Of a stretch of 64,000 nt of DNA, positions 38,178 through 46,891 are shown one piece after another. The DNA lies in NCBI GenBank assembly GCA_023417655.1, contig JAEZFD010000038.1:1-64000 (forward strand), read 5' to 3'. Position 1 is the first letter of the stretch, and every line of letters begins with the position of its first letter. This DNA is from Planctomycetota bacterium. GTDB taxonomy: Bacteria > Planctomycetota > Planctomycetia > Planctomycetales > Planctomycetaceae. Under the pieces are notes generated by a model, which saw nothing but the letters and a program-made list of their open reading frames with translations, was not told the origin of the DNA and searched no databases. Made by a program: the position numbers and the translations under genes.

Positions 38178-39329
38178 GTGAATTTCTCTAAAGCGATCAT
38201 CTGGTCTGCATCAGTCATGCTGACCTGTCCAATCGCGGCCAAAGCCGATGGTCTCGTCGTTCCTGCGACAGTCCAGACGAGCAGTCCCGCAACTTCTAAA
38301 GCGATTGGACCGGGTATTCACGCCCCGGCGACGAGCCCAACTGTGATTCCGGTGACCGCAGCTGTCGCCGCTCCTGAGAAGCTGACCGTTGCCCCCGCCA
38401 AACCGACCTTTGTCCCCCTGATTAAAGGCAGCGGTCTCGATGGCTGGGTCGTGCATGAAGGCAAAGCCTCTGCGTGGAAACGCGACGGAGACATTATTTC
38501 CTGCACTTCGTCCGTCGGCGGCTGGTTACGAACAGAAGCTGCCTATTCCGATTTCGAAGTGAAGCTGGAGTATCGACTTCAGTCCGGCGGCAATACGGGG
38601 GTGGGATTGCGTTGTCCCACCGAAGGGAATCCGACCTTCACAGGGATCGAAATTCAACTGCTGGATGATTCGGCAGCGAAATACAGCGGACTGCGTCCTG
38701 ATCAGTATACAGGGAGTATCTATTACCAGGTCGCCGCCACTCAGCGCGCGACTCTCAAACCCGTCGGCGAGTGGAATCTGTGCGAGATTCTCTGCGCTGG
38801 CGAAACAATCTGCGTGAAGATTAACGGCGAAGTCGTCAATGAAATTACTCTGAATGCTCAGAATTCTTCGGATGACGGCAGTGAACTTCCCAAAGCTCGA
38901 TATCAGTTATCCCAGCGTCCTCCGATCGGTCACATCGCGCTACAGAGTCATTCCAGTCGGGTCGACTTCCGTCAGATCGAAGTGAAAGATCTCACTGTTA
39001 AAACTCCAACTGGCCTGAAATATCTCGACCTGACAAATGGGAGTGGTGAACCCGCCCAGCAGGCTCGGGCAGTCACTGTTCACTATGTCGGTCAGCTGTC
39101 AGACGGAAAGCGATTTGCCGATACACGGGAACTCGGGACTCCAGTCACCGTCAATCTCTCAGACGTGATTCCAGGCTGGCAGGAGGGGATTCGTGGAATG
39201 CGAGTCGGCGGGCGTCGCCGCCTGATCGTCCCCCCCTCACTGGCATACGGAGTTCCCGGGGTCGGTGATGTGATTCCACCTGACTCTACCCTCGTCTTCG
39301 AAGTCGATCTCATGGGGGTTGAAAACTGA
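38178..39329 (+). CDS. Exported DUF1080 and FKBP-type peptidyl-prolyl isomerase fusion
   Basis: 383 residues from GTG 38178, with AGGAA 9 bp upstream. A signal peptide covers about 1-23 (ending AAKA). After an Ala/Pro/Thr-rich linker comes a DUF1080 domain (about 80-270), recognised by FVPLIKGSGLDGW, SGGNTGVGLRCP and the ending IALQSHSSRVDFRQI. The last about 110 residues are an FKBP domain: AVTVHYVGQLSDGKRFAD, VIPGWQEGIRGM, and the terminal FEVDLMGVEN, with the PPIase pocket residues Tyr and Trp present. DUF1080 domains are concanavalin-like glycan-binding or hydrolase folds; fused to a foldase they suggest an exported protein-folding factor acting on or near glycans. An alternative start at 38124 (GTG) would precede the signal peptide. 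Confidence 0.88.
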   Translation: MNFSKAIIWSASVMLTCPIAAKADGLVVPATVQTSSPATSKAIGPGIHAPATSPTVIPVTAAVAAPEKLTVAPAKPTFVPLIKGSGLDGWVVHEGKASAWKRDGDIISCTSSVGGWLRTEAAYSDFEVKLEYRLQSGGNTGVGLRCPTEGNPTFTGIEIQLLDDSAAKYSGLRPDQYTGSIYYQVAATQRATLKPVGEWNLCEILCAGETICVKINGEVVNEITLNAQNSSDDGSELPKARYQLSQRPPIGHIALQSHSSRVDFRQIEVKDLTVKTPTGLKYLDLTNGSGEPAQQARAVTVHYVGQLSDGKRFADTRELGTPVTVNLSDVIPGWQEGIRGMRVGGRRRLIVPPSLAYGVPGVGDVIPPDSTLVFEVDLMGVEN

Positions 39330-39380
39330 CGCGCGCTGGAGCTTACGCAAAGTCCCGATGACCAATTGACCACCAGAAAT

Positions 39381-39413
39381 GCGACCTTCCGTTATGCCGG
39401 CGGGTCGCTTTTT
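39381..39413 (+). terminator. Probable Rho-independent terminator after the FKBP gene
   Basis: GCGACC (39381-39386) pairs with GGTCGC (39403-39408) and is followed by TTTTT. The stem is only 6 bp plus weak inner pairs, but it is 52 bp after the stop codon. The rest of the stretch to the next start at 39679 (about 265 bp) shows no gene. Confidence 0.7.
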
Positions 39414-39678
39414 GCCTTTTAACCATATGATTGAACGAGCAATTAAGGTGACGTAAAAAAGTTTCGGCTCCTCTCATTAAATCTGCATCTCAAAACCTGA
39501 CTACGGTTTTGTCATCCAAGCGAGTCGTGTGGAGAAAGCTGCCTCCCGTGGGAGGATTCATTGTTGAACCGAACGTAACTTACGAACGCATAAAAGCTGC
39601 TTGACTAAACTTCTTATTCGGTCTAGCTTTGATGGGACACCCAGATTCCTATCTCATCTGAACGCTAGTCGGGCACCT

Positions 39679-40110
39679 ATGGGAACTTATTCCCTCTTTC
39701 GCATCTGCTTCCTGTGCGCATGCACCTTAATCATCCCTCTGTCGGGATGCGGTGGAGACGCAAATCGATCAGGAGTTCAAGGAACCGTCACACTCGACGG
39801 GGCTCCCCTGCCGGAGGGGACAATCCAGTTTGTGCCCGCCCCCGGTGTCAGTGGGCCCCCGGTTCAAATGCAGATCCAGAACGGGAAATTTGCCTCTGAA
39901 GCGGTTACTAAGCCGGCCATCGGAACGAATCTCGTTCAGATCACGGCGATGAAGAAGTCAGGAAAGAAAGTCAAATCGATCATGGGAGAGGAGTCTGACG
40001 AAGTCATCCAGTATCTCCCTGCGAAATACAACGAATTCACTGAACTGCGTGCGGAAATCAAGTCGGGCTCGAATCAACTCGATTTCCCGCTGCAGTCCGC
40101 TGGCAAGTGA
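39679..40110 (+). CDS. Carboxypeptidase-regulatory-like small lipoprotein
   Basis: 143 residues. The signal peptide ends LSGC, Cys24. The mature part starts with a beta-sandwich repeat, GVQGTVTLDGAPLPEGTIQFVP (broken: residues near 30-52), the hallmark of carboxypeptidase regulatory-like domains, and ends with IKSGSNQLDFPLQ. It lies 51 bp upstream of a DUF1559 gene on the same strand. This lipoprotein type accompanies three of the five DUF1559 genes here. A TTG at 39601 would add 26 residues before the signal peptide and is not preferred. Role unknown, presumably in the envelope. Confidence 0.82.
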   Translation: MGTYSLFRICFLCACTLIIPLSGCGGDANRSGVQGTVTLDGAPLPEGTIQFVPAPGVSGPPVQMQIQNGKFASEAVTKPAIGTNLVQITAMKKSGKKVKSIMGEESDEVIQYLPAKYNEFTELRAEIKSGSNQLDFPLQSAGK

Positions 40111-40161
40111 TGAGTTGATGCATTTTCTTTGTTTCTACTGCTTTGAGTAAGGTCGATCGTC

Positions 40162-41219
40162 ATGGCGATTTCTCAGTGCGCCTCTCCGAAACGTGTCATC
40201 AAGCAGCGCGGTTTCACTTTGATCGAATTGCTTGTCGTCATTGCCATTATCGCTGTGCTGATTGCACTGCTGCTGCCTGCCGTCCAACAGGCCCGGGAAG
40301 CGGCCCGTCGTTCGCAGTGTAAGAACAACCTGAAACAGATCGGGTTGGCGATGCACAACTACGTCGATGTCTATGGGACATTCCCAATCGGTTCGCTTTA
40401 CGGGCTTTCACCCGCCTATGCCCCTTATAGCAGCAACCAGACGATCTGGAGTGCACGACTTCTGCCTTACATGGATCAGACCGCAATCTTTAACAAGATT
40501 GACTTCGACAAGCATCCCGCTCGCAGCAGCGCTGCGAATCTCGAAATCGCGAAAACCGAGTTACCGGCATTTCGATGTCCCACTGACGGGAACGGGCGTG
40601 GAAGCCTCGGTGCCGGATTTGATCAGACAGGCCCGTCGAATTATGTAGTCTGCGTCGGTGGAGGGAGTGGGACCGATGACGACGGCCGTGGCGGTGGAGG
40701 AAGCGGAACGGCCCCTCCATTCTCAGTCCCCGGTGGAAACTCAACCTGGTATGCGTGCCCGCAGAATAATGGCATGCAGCGCGGCATTTTCTCGGCGAAC
40801 AGTTCCACCAAAATGTCCATGATCACGGATGGAAGCTCGAATACCGCAGCCGCATCTGAGTGTCTGGTCGGGATTCCCCGTTACAACCAGACCAGCCCCG
40901 CCGGTGATACGAACTGCAACCCGTCAGGACTGGGATCAGGAACCACGCGTCGAACGAACAGTGGAATGTCATGGTTGTTCGGGGAGCAGATTCCCGGATG
41001 GTACTACTCCGCCATGTATACCCCGAACTTCCGACGTGCTCCGACGACTGCACGAACAATGCGATCGGCGGTGCCTATGTCGCACGCAGTCAGCATACTG
41101 GCGGGGTGCAGGTGGTCATGGCTGACGGTGCGGTCCGGTTCGTCTCAGACAACATCAACCGCGATACCTGGCGTGATGTCGGCAATCGTGCCGACGGTCG
41201 GGTTGTGGGCGAGTTCTGA
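40162..41219 (+). pseudogene. DUF1559 family prepilin-like protein, frameshifted near 41031
   Basis: The start is normal: leader, prepilin cleavage site G17|FTLIE, hydrophobic helix and QQAREAARR. Reading continues in frame to about 41031, with the typical SMITDGSSNTAAASE and GEQIPGWYYSAMYTPN. There the frame is lost: the expected C-terminus (TCSDDCTNNAIGG...GRVVGEF) is found in the -1 frame. One missing C in the CC run at 41031-41032 (AACTTCCGACG for AACTTCCCGACG) explains it. As read, the protein runs on to 41352 with an unrelated tail overlapping the next gene. Either a real disabling mutation or a sequencing error; the intact product would be about 352 residues. It follows a companion lipoprotein gene. 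Confidence 0.85.
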
Positions 41220-41252
41220 TCACGGCAGCCAATCGGCTGACGTCCTCACGAA

Positions 41253-42971
41253 TCACAGCTGTTTCGACATCCGCTCTGCCAGTCTGAGCAGGGCGTGGCT
41301 GACGTCGTTGGGTTCGAGTTGCACGTTCAGAATGCTGAAGGCGTCGGTGTGACCAATAGCAGCCTGCATGGACTGCACGAATTCGCCATAGGTCTTCACC
41401 TCAAATCCCCAGCCGCCGCCGAGCAGATCCGGGAGGCGGTGATAGTTCCAGTTGAGGATGTCATTAAACGGACCTTCCTGAAGGAACCGCTCGGTCGTAT
41501 ATCCCTTGTTGTTCAGGACAATCACAATCGGATTAAACCCATTTCTGACAACACTCGAGAGCTCAAGACAGGTCATCTGGAAAGCACCGTCTCCCACAAG
41601 GACAATGGGACGCAGGTTCCGATTCGCAACCTGCACCCCCAGTGCTGCAGGGACAGCGAAACCCATTGAGGCGTAATAGGCCGGGCTCAGAAACTCGGTG
41701 TGCTGATGAATCGTGAGGTCGGACGCCCCGAACAATGAGTCTCCGACATCGGCGATGACCACCAGATTCTCATTGAGGATCTGGTCGATGTAATCGAACA
41801 GAGCAGCTGTCGTGATTTTGTCCTTTGGACGATGCTTCCCGGCGGAGCGGGGCGTGTGCTGAGGATAGACCGGTTTCGACTTACGGAGCTTCTCGGCACC
41901 TAGTCCGGTGACGAAGTCTTTCAACAGAACATCATGAAAGTGATGATGCCCGATGCGGAGTTGCTCGCTGGTGATGAGCATGCAGCGACCGGGGTCCAGC
42001 TTGGCGGTAAAGATCCCTAAATTGATGTCCGTCATAAAGGTGCCCAGCATGACAACGCAGTCACTTTCTTCAACGAACTGCGTCACCTGAGGGCGGCCCA
42101 TTGCCCCTTCATAGACTCCGACATACAGAGGATGACGCTCGCTGATGACTGACTTCCCCAGCAGTGTCGCGCAGATGGGAATCTGATTCTTTTCAGCGAG
42201 TTTGAGAACCTCCGCCTGCAGTCCGAAGCGGTGGATCTCGACGCCGGCGAGAATCACAGGGGACTTGGCAGCCGCGATTCTTTCTCGGGCGGAAAGCAGC
42301 GCGGCTTCCAGTGCATCGCTGTTACTTTGAAAAGAGAGCCGATGAGCCTCATGCGGCCCGAGTGCGGCGGCTTTGACACGGTCTCGCGGGATTTCCAGAT
42401 ACACAGGGCGTTTAAAACGCAGAGCCGCTTCGAGGCAGCGATCAATCTCCCGGAATGCCGTCAGCGGATCATCGAGACTGGCGCTCGCGACCGTGATCTT
42501 TTCGAAGATCTCTCGCTGCGTCTGAAAATCACGCACCTTGTGATGCAGCAGCGGATCATTCCGCCGCTCATGAATTCCAGGGGCTCCGCTGATGACAACG
42601 ACAGGTGACTTTTCCGCGAAGGCCCCGGCAATGGAGTTACAGAGGCTCAACCCACCGACGCAGTACGTCACGCAGACGGCGCCCAAGCCGTTAACTCTTG
42701 CATAAGCATCGGCCGCGTAGCCGGCATTGTCCTCTCGGGTGCAACCGATCACTCGAATCGGACTTTCTTCCAGCATCCCATAGAACTGTAGAACGAAGTC
42801 ACCGGGGATCCCGAAAACATCCTTCAGGCCAGATTCGTAGAGCCGGTCGATGAGATATTGACCGATCGTCAGTGGCGTGGCGATCACATGCCCATTGGAT
42901 AACGGAAGTCTCGTCACCGCCGGGGTGCTGGACTTTTTGGAAGACCTTGAAGCAGATGGTTCACGGCGCAT
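41253..42971 (-). CDS. Thiamine diphosphate-dependent alpha-keto acid decarboxylase
   Basis: 572 residues. The family of pyruvate/indolepyruvate/keto-acid decarboxylases fits: catalytic Glu80 in TREDNAGYAAD, His143-His144 in LLHHKV, and the ThDP motif VGDGAF...NNKGYTTE near the C-terminus. The N-terminal 30 residues are Ser/Arg-rich and not part of the fold. Such enzymes decarboxylate keto acids to aldehydes; the exact substrate is open. It is convergent with the frameshifted DUF1559 gene (33 bp away) and faces the DUF455 gene on the other side. No partner dehydrogenase is adjacent. Confidence 0.93.
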   Translation of the reverse strand: MRREPSASRSSKKSSTPAVTRLPLSNGHVIATPLTIGQYLIDRLYESGLKDVFGIPGDFVLQFYGMLEESPIRVIGCTREDNAGYAADAYARVNGLGAVCVTYCVGGLSLCNSIAGAFAEKSPVVVISGAPGIHERRNDPLLHHKVRDFQTQREIFEKITVASASLDDPLTAFREIDRCLEAALRFKRPVYLEIPRDRVKAAALGPHEAHRLSFQSNSDALEAALLSARERIAAAKSPVILAGVEIHRFGLQAEVLKLAEKNQIPICATLLGKSVISERHPLYVGVYEGAMGRPQVTQFVEESDCVVMLGTFMTDINLGIFTAKLDPGRCMLITSEQLRIGHHHFHDVLLKDFVTGLGAEKLRKSKPVYPQHTPRSAGKHRPKDKITTAALFDYIDQILNENLVVIADVGDSLFGASDLTIHQHTEFLSPAYYASMGFAVPAALGVQVANRNLRPIVLVGDGAFQMTCLELSSVVRNGFNPIVIVLNNKGYTTERFLQEGPFNDILNWNYHRLPDLLGGGWGFEVKTYGEFVQSMQAAIGHTDAFSILNVQLEPNDVSHALLRLAERMSKQL

Positions 42972-43177
42972 GTGAAGTCCCTTCCCAAACTGTCAGGCTG
43001 AAACGGGTCTCAGCTCACTGAACGGTTACCAGTGCCGGGCGAATCTCATTATAACGGTGTCCAGCAGATCGTGGGGAGACGAGTCCGACGATCAGAACCG
43101 TTTGCGACTGGGAATGGACGATACTACCAGCTTTCAGGCCGTCCCGATGACCCGCGTCGCTTGTACTTGAGGATGTG

Positions 43178-43978
43178 ATGGAAATCAGGAAATTCGCGGA
43201 GCAGATCCTGTTGTCTCCGCAGTTGGATCTCAAACTGGAACCCTGGAAGGGGGACTGGACCGATCACGAACCCGGAGAAGCCCTGCGTCCGATCGAACCC
43301 GCCCGGCCGGACGACCTGAAGTTCGCTGCACGCAGAACCGCACCGAAACTCCCCTCCCCGAAGGCACTGGAGCAGCCGGAGAAACGGGCCATCGCCCATC
43401 ACATTCTCGCGAATCATGAATTGCAGGCACTTGAGGTCATGGCCTGGACGCTTCTCGCCTTCCCGGAAGCACCCACTGAATTCCGAACCGGCATGGTCTG
43501 GGTGATGATGGACGAGCAGCGTCACACCCGAATGCACATCGAGAGAGCAGCCAAACTCGGACTCACATTCGGCGAGCTGCCGGTGAACTGCTACATCTGG
43601 AAGAAGGCGATGTCGTTCTCCAATGTGCTCGACTACCTTGCCGGACTCCCTCTCGTTTTCGAAGGGGCGAATCTCGATCATTCGCTCGAACTGGCAGAAG
43701 CGTTCTCACAGGCAGGTGACGAACGAAGTGCCGCGCTGATGCGAGTCATCCATCGCGACGAAATAGAACACGTTCGCTTCGGACTGGAATGGTTGCGAAA
43801 GCTGAAGCCAGAACATCAGACCGACTGGGAGGCTTTTGAATCGCATCTCCACTGGCCACTCCGCGCCGCCAAAGCCCGGGGCGAGGTCTTTCAGCGTGAA
43901 GCGCGTCGAGAGGCGGGAATGTCAGATGAGTTCATTCATCGCCTGGAAACTGCTGAGAAAGACCCGCCCGGCGTCTGA
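43178..43978 (+). CDS. DUF455-family ferritin-like protein
   Basis: 266 residues. Two-helix ferritin-like carboxylate/histidine patterns: ILANHELQALEVM near 77-88, MDEQRHTRMH near 110-120, and HRDEIEHVRFG near 191-201, which together can bind a di-iron or similar centre. The DUF455 family contains FeS- or oxygen-dependent hydroxylase-like proteins, some related to tRNA-modifying MiaE; no function is assigned. ATG 43178 is used because GAGG lies 5 bp upstream; a GTG at 43175 is also possible. It stands divergent from the decarboxylase gene and converges with the next gene. Confidence 0.88.
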   Translation: MEIRKFAEQILLSPQLDLKLEPWKGDWTDHEPGEALRPIEPARPDDLKFAARRTAPKLPSPKALEQPEKRAIAHHILANHELQALEVMAWTLLAFPEAPTEFRTGMVWVMMDEQRHTRMHIERAAKLGLTFGELPVNCYIWKKAMSFSNVLDYLAGLPLVFEGANLDHSLELAEAFSQAGDERSAALMRVIHRDEIEHVRFGLEWLRKLKPEHQTDWEAFESHLHWPLRAAKARGEVFQREARREAGMSDEFIHRLETAEKDPPGV

Positions 43979-43999
43979 CGTTCATGCAACGACAGTGGC

Positions 44000-44866
44000 C
44001 TACTTCTTCAGGAGATGCTGGTCGAACCAGTTCAAGAGGGCTTCCTGCATCTGAACCTGTTCGATGCCTTTAAAGGCATGTCCGGCTCCGCTGATAATCA
44101 GCAGTTCATGGGGCGCGCCTTCTTTTTCGAAAGCCTTTGCCATGCGTTCGCCGTGTGAGAGGGGGACAAGATCGTCCTTCTCGCCATAGATCAGCAGTGC
44201 GGCGGCGTCATCCTTCGAAGCGTGTTCAAGTGGCGAGACTGAGACTTCCTGCTCTTGGGGGAAATCCAGAGCGACGAATCGCTGCTTGAGTGGGAACAGA
44301 TCTGCGAGCTTGGTCGGAGCCACGACTGCCACAATGGCAGCAACGCGATTGCTGACTCGGTCGACCGGATCTTTCGCATTCGGATTCCCTTCATCTGACG
44401 TTGTCCCCAGCATCAACGTCAGGTGTCCGCCTGCACTGAATCCGTAAACTCCGAGACGGTCTGCATCGATGCCATAGTCCGACTGATGTGCCCGGATGAA
44501 ACGCACGGCCCGCCGGACATCCGACACCGCATCAGGCACTTTAAAATAAGGGCTGCTTCCATGCCGGACGAGAAACAGGGTGTAGCCCTTGTCGACCAGA
44601 GCCTCATGGACGTTCGGAGTTTTCGTGTTCTTTCGGATGATGCTCTCCGGTGGGATCCAAGTGGAGACCCAGCCGCCACTCACGATAAACAGCACCCCTG
44701 CCCCGTTCTGTTTCTCTGGCCGAATAACATCATAGGTCAACGCCATTCCCGCTTTGTGCCCGTAGACGACATCGGGAATGATGGTGAATTCACCCGCCCG
44801 CAGGGGGACGTTTAACAGCAACAGCAATCCGGCCGAAAGCGCAATGGTGGGGAAGCCTCGCATCAT
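44000..44866 (-). CDS. Secreted alpha/beta hydrolase (esterase-like)
   Basis: 288 residues. A signal peptide ends LRAGE (near residue 24). The nucleophile elbow is YGFSAGGHL, with the general-acid Asp in GEKDDLVP and the His in SGAGHAFKG. It has the look of a BD-FAE/dienelactone-hydrolase-like exported esterase, probably acting on plant or algal polysaccharide esters. The start may be the second ATG (44863), which has GGAG closer. It lies between the DUF455 gene (convergent) and the DUF58 gene upstream on the same strand. Confidence 0.9.
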   Translation of the reverse strand: MMRGFPTIALSAGLLLLLNVPLRAGEFTIIPDVVYGHKAGMALTYDVIRPEKQNGAGVLFIVSGGWVSTWIPPESIIRKNTKTPNVHEALVDKGYTLFLVRHGSSPYFKVPDAVSDVRRAVRFIRAHQSDYGIDADRLGVYGFSAGGHLTLMLGTTSDEGNPNAKDPVDRVSNRVAAIVAVVAPTKLADLFPLKQRFVALDFPQEQEVSVSPLEHASKDDAAALLIYGEKDDLVPLSHGERMAKAFEKEGAPHELLIISGAGHAFKGIEQVQMQEALLNWFDQHLLKK

Positions 44867-45007
44867 CTCTCCGTTTCAGATCAGTAACAGGTCTCAACCA
44901 ACGTCAGTCCGTCTCCCTGTCAGGATTTCATCCCAAACCCGGACGCTCGACTTATTTCACATTTGTTCGAAATGGTTCGAATCGAGCCGCCCTGATTGAG
45001 CCTCCGA

Positions 45008-45904
45008 TCAGAACCGGGCCTTCCGCTGTGAGAGATACTCAACCAGAGCTTTGTCGAACCGCATGCTGGTATCCAGCTCGACGAAATCAACTCCCATCTT
45101 TCGACAGGCAGTTTTGTATTCTTCTCTCAGCTGAGTAATGGCTTCGATGTAATCCGCCCGGATTCCCGCCGCATCAACGGTCAGCATTTCCCCTGTTTCA
45201 GGATCGCTCAGTTCGCAGATTCCCTGAAAAGGAAACGCGACTTCTGCTTCGTCGAGAATATGGAACACGATCACATCGTGCCCGGCAAAGCGAATCATCC
45301 GCAGAGCGTCAATGATCGGCTGCGAGTCACTGAGCAAATCTGAAAACAGCATGATCAGGCTTTTGTGCCGGACCATTGGAATGAACTGGCGCAGTGCATT
45401 TGCAACGCCGGTCGTTCCCTGAGGCCGAGCCTTCGAGAGCAGTGCCAGAATGTTCGCGAGTTGCGAGCGTTTGCTGCGGGCGGGAAGACTGGCCCGCAAC
45501 TTGTCGTCGAAGGTTGCGAGTCCAACGGGATCCTGCTGATGTACCATCATGTAGGCCAATGCCGCGGCCAGACAGATGGAATAGTCAAACTTGGTCAGGT
45601 CCTGCCGATAGGTGTACCCCATGCTTTCGGAGAGATCCATCAGCAGGTAGCCGGTGATGTTCGTCTCGGCCTGATACTTCTTGACGTAATAGCGGTCGGT
45701 CTTGGCATAGACGAGCCAGTCGAGGTCTCTGGGATCGTCCCCCTGCGAATAGCGTCGATGCTCGCTGAACTCGACGCTGAATCCTTGGAACGGACTCGCA
45801 TGCAGGCCGCTGAGAAAGCCTTCGACAATGAAGCGGGCCCGCAGGTCGAGTCGCGCGACATTCCGGATCACTTCCGGTTTCAGATAACTCTCGACATTTG
45901 CCAT
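45008..45904 (-). CDS. DUF58 (BatA/moxR-associated VWA-like) domain protein
   Basis: 298 residues from ATG 45904. The DUF58 core is clear: RARFIVEGFLSGLHASPFQGFSVEFSEHR (broken: about residues 14-42) followed by GDDPRDLDWLVYAKTDR near 52-68. A VWA-like MIDAS motif DLSESMG occurs near 87-93. DUF58 proteins usually follow a MoxR ATPase gene and act as its partner; no moxR or Bat gene is adjacent here. A GTG at 45976 could extend it by 24 residues. Upstream lies a small membrane protein on the same strand. Confidence 0.88.
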   Translation of the reverse strand: MANVESYLKPEVIRNVARLDLRARFIVEGFLSGLHASPFQGFSVEFSEHRRYSQGDDPRDLDWLVYAKTDRYYVKKYQAETNITGYLLMDLSESMGYTYRQDLTKFDYSICLAAALAYMMVHQQDPVGLATFDDKLRASLPARSKRSQLANILALLSKARPQGTTGVANALRQFIPMVRHKSLIMLFSDLLSDSQPIIDALRMIRFAGHDVIVFHILDEAEVAFPFQGICELSDPETGEMLTVDAAGIRADYIEAITQLREEYKTACRKMGVDFVELDTSMRFDKALVEYLSQRKARF

Positions 45905-46048
45905 CGTGGACAGACCACTTTTGTATGAGGGTTTCTGAAGGCAGGCAGAAGGAGAAACGTTACTGACTTCAGCCACTCTAAGTCATTCCGGGCGAAAAAG
46001 TACACTCCAGCACCTTTGGAGCAATCGCGCCTGAGGTACTGAAATTCA

Positions 46049-46390
46049 TCATGAGCGGCGATTGGCTCCTGTTAGCCAGGGCCAGAGCCACATCAGGGTG
46101 AAAAAGAGACCGGCGAAGGGAATTAGGATCTGCGGTCGCTGAATTACCTTCCCCAGCAGCACCATTCCGACGGCGATGGCAACGATCCACAAGGGAGAGA
46201 AGTTGGCCCAGGCAGCGGCACGGCCCTTTGTCGGCATTCCCAGCCAGAAGGCGCCGAGCAGGAGGCTCGCCCGAATCAGACTGCCACACCAGAGATTCCC
46301 CCAACTGTCAAACAAACCAATCGCCAGTCCCGAAAAGAGAAACGTCGCGGCGAGGCATCCGACGAGCAATCGATTCCATTTTGGCTGCAT
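46049..46390 (-). CDS. Small integral membrane protein, unknown function
   Basis: 113 residues from ATG 46390 with about four hydrophobic helices (for example RLLVGCLAATFLFSGLAIGL and WIVAIAVGMVLLGKV) and a basic C-terminus. An alternative frame on the same strand (45978-46304) has no such pattern. The family is not recognised. It is 145 bp upstream of the DUF58 gene on the same strand, so co-transcription is possible. Confidence 0.62.
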   Translation of the reverse strand: MQPKWNRLLVGCLAATFLFSGLAIGLFDSWGNLWCGSLIRASLLLGAFWLGMPTKGRAAAWANFSPLWIVAIAVGMVLLGKVIQRPQILIPFAGLFFTLMWLWPWLTGANRRS

Positions 46391-46671
46391 GTATTTTGAT
46401 ACCAGAGCTGTGAACAGGCACTGCAAATGAATGCGGAGTTACGACAAGTTCCAAAAAATCTCGGGACCCATCGGATTCGCAGGCCGATATTAACTAACGG
46501 GGGGAATGCTGTCCGCTGATCTCATCAGCGCGCCGCCAGCAAGCGGCCATTCCTGAATTGCGAGAGTCCTGAATTCCGTTCCGAACGGTCCGTTTTCCAT
46601 GGCGAATGGGAAAATGGGGAGAACTTCTCCGGACCGAACGGCGCAGATTGGCGAATCTGTGTGAATTCAAT

Positions 46672-46687
46672 GACTTTTGCAAAAGTC
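46672..46687. promoter_or_regulatory. Perfect 16-bp palindrome upstream of the CsgG-like lipoprotein gene
   Basis: GACTTTTGCAAAAGTC is exactly self-complementary and lies about 205 bp before the lipoprotein start, within the 501-bp divergent gap 46391-46891. It could be a regulator-binding site. Nothing else structured was found in the gap apart from GC-rich, non-coding sequence. Confidence 0.4.
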
Positions 46688-46891
46688 TGCAGGGCTATGC
46701 GAAATGGCGTTGACCGGAATCCCGGTGAGCGACAGTTCGTTACAGACAGGATGAACGTGATCGGCTCTAGGGCCGCGGCGCGCGGATTCTCTCTGTTCAG
46801 TCTTGCCAGCGTTCCTCTCATCACCGGGACCTCTGCAACCTGAGTTGCCGGGTCGAGATGGAGTTCAAGTTCCCAAGCTGACCGACTGACA

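Noticed and set aside
45978..46304. Alternative minus-strand frame overlapping the small membrane protein
   Set aside because: The overlapping frame 46049-46390 has clear hydrophobic helices; this one has none.
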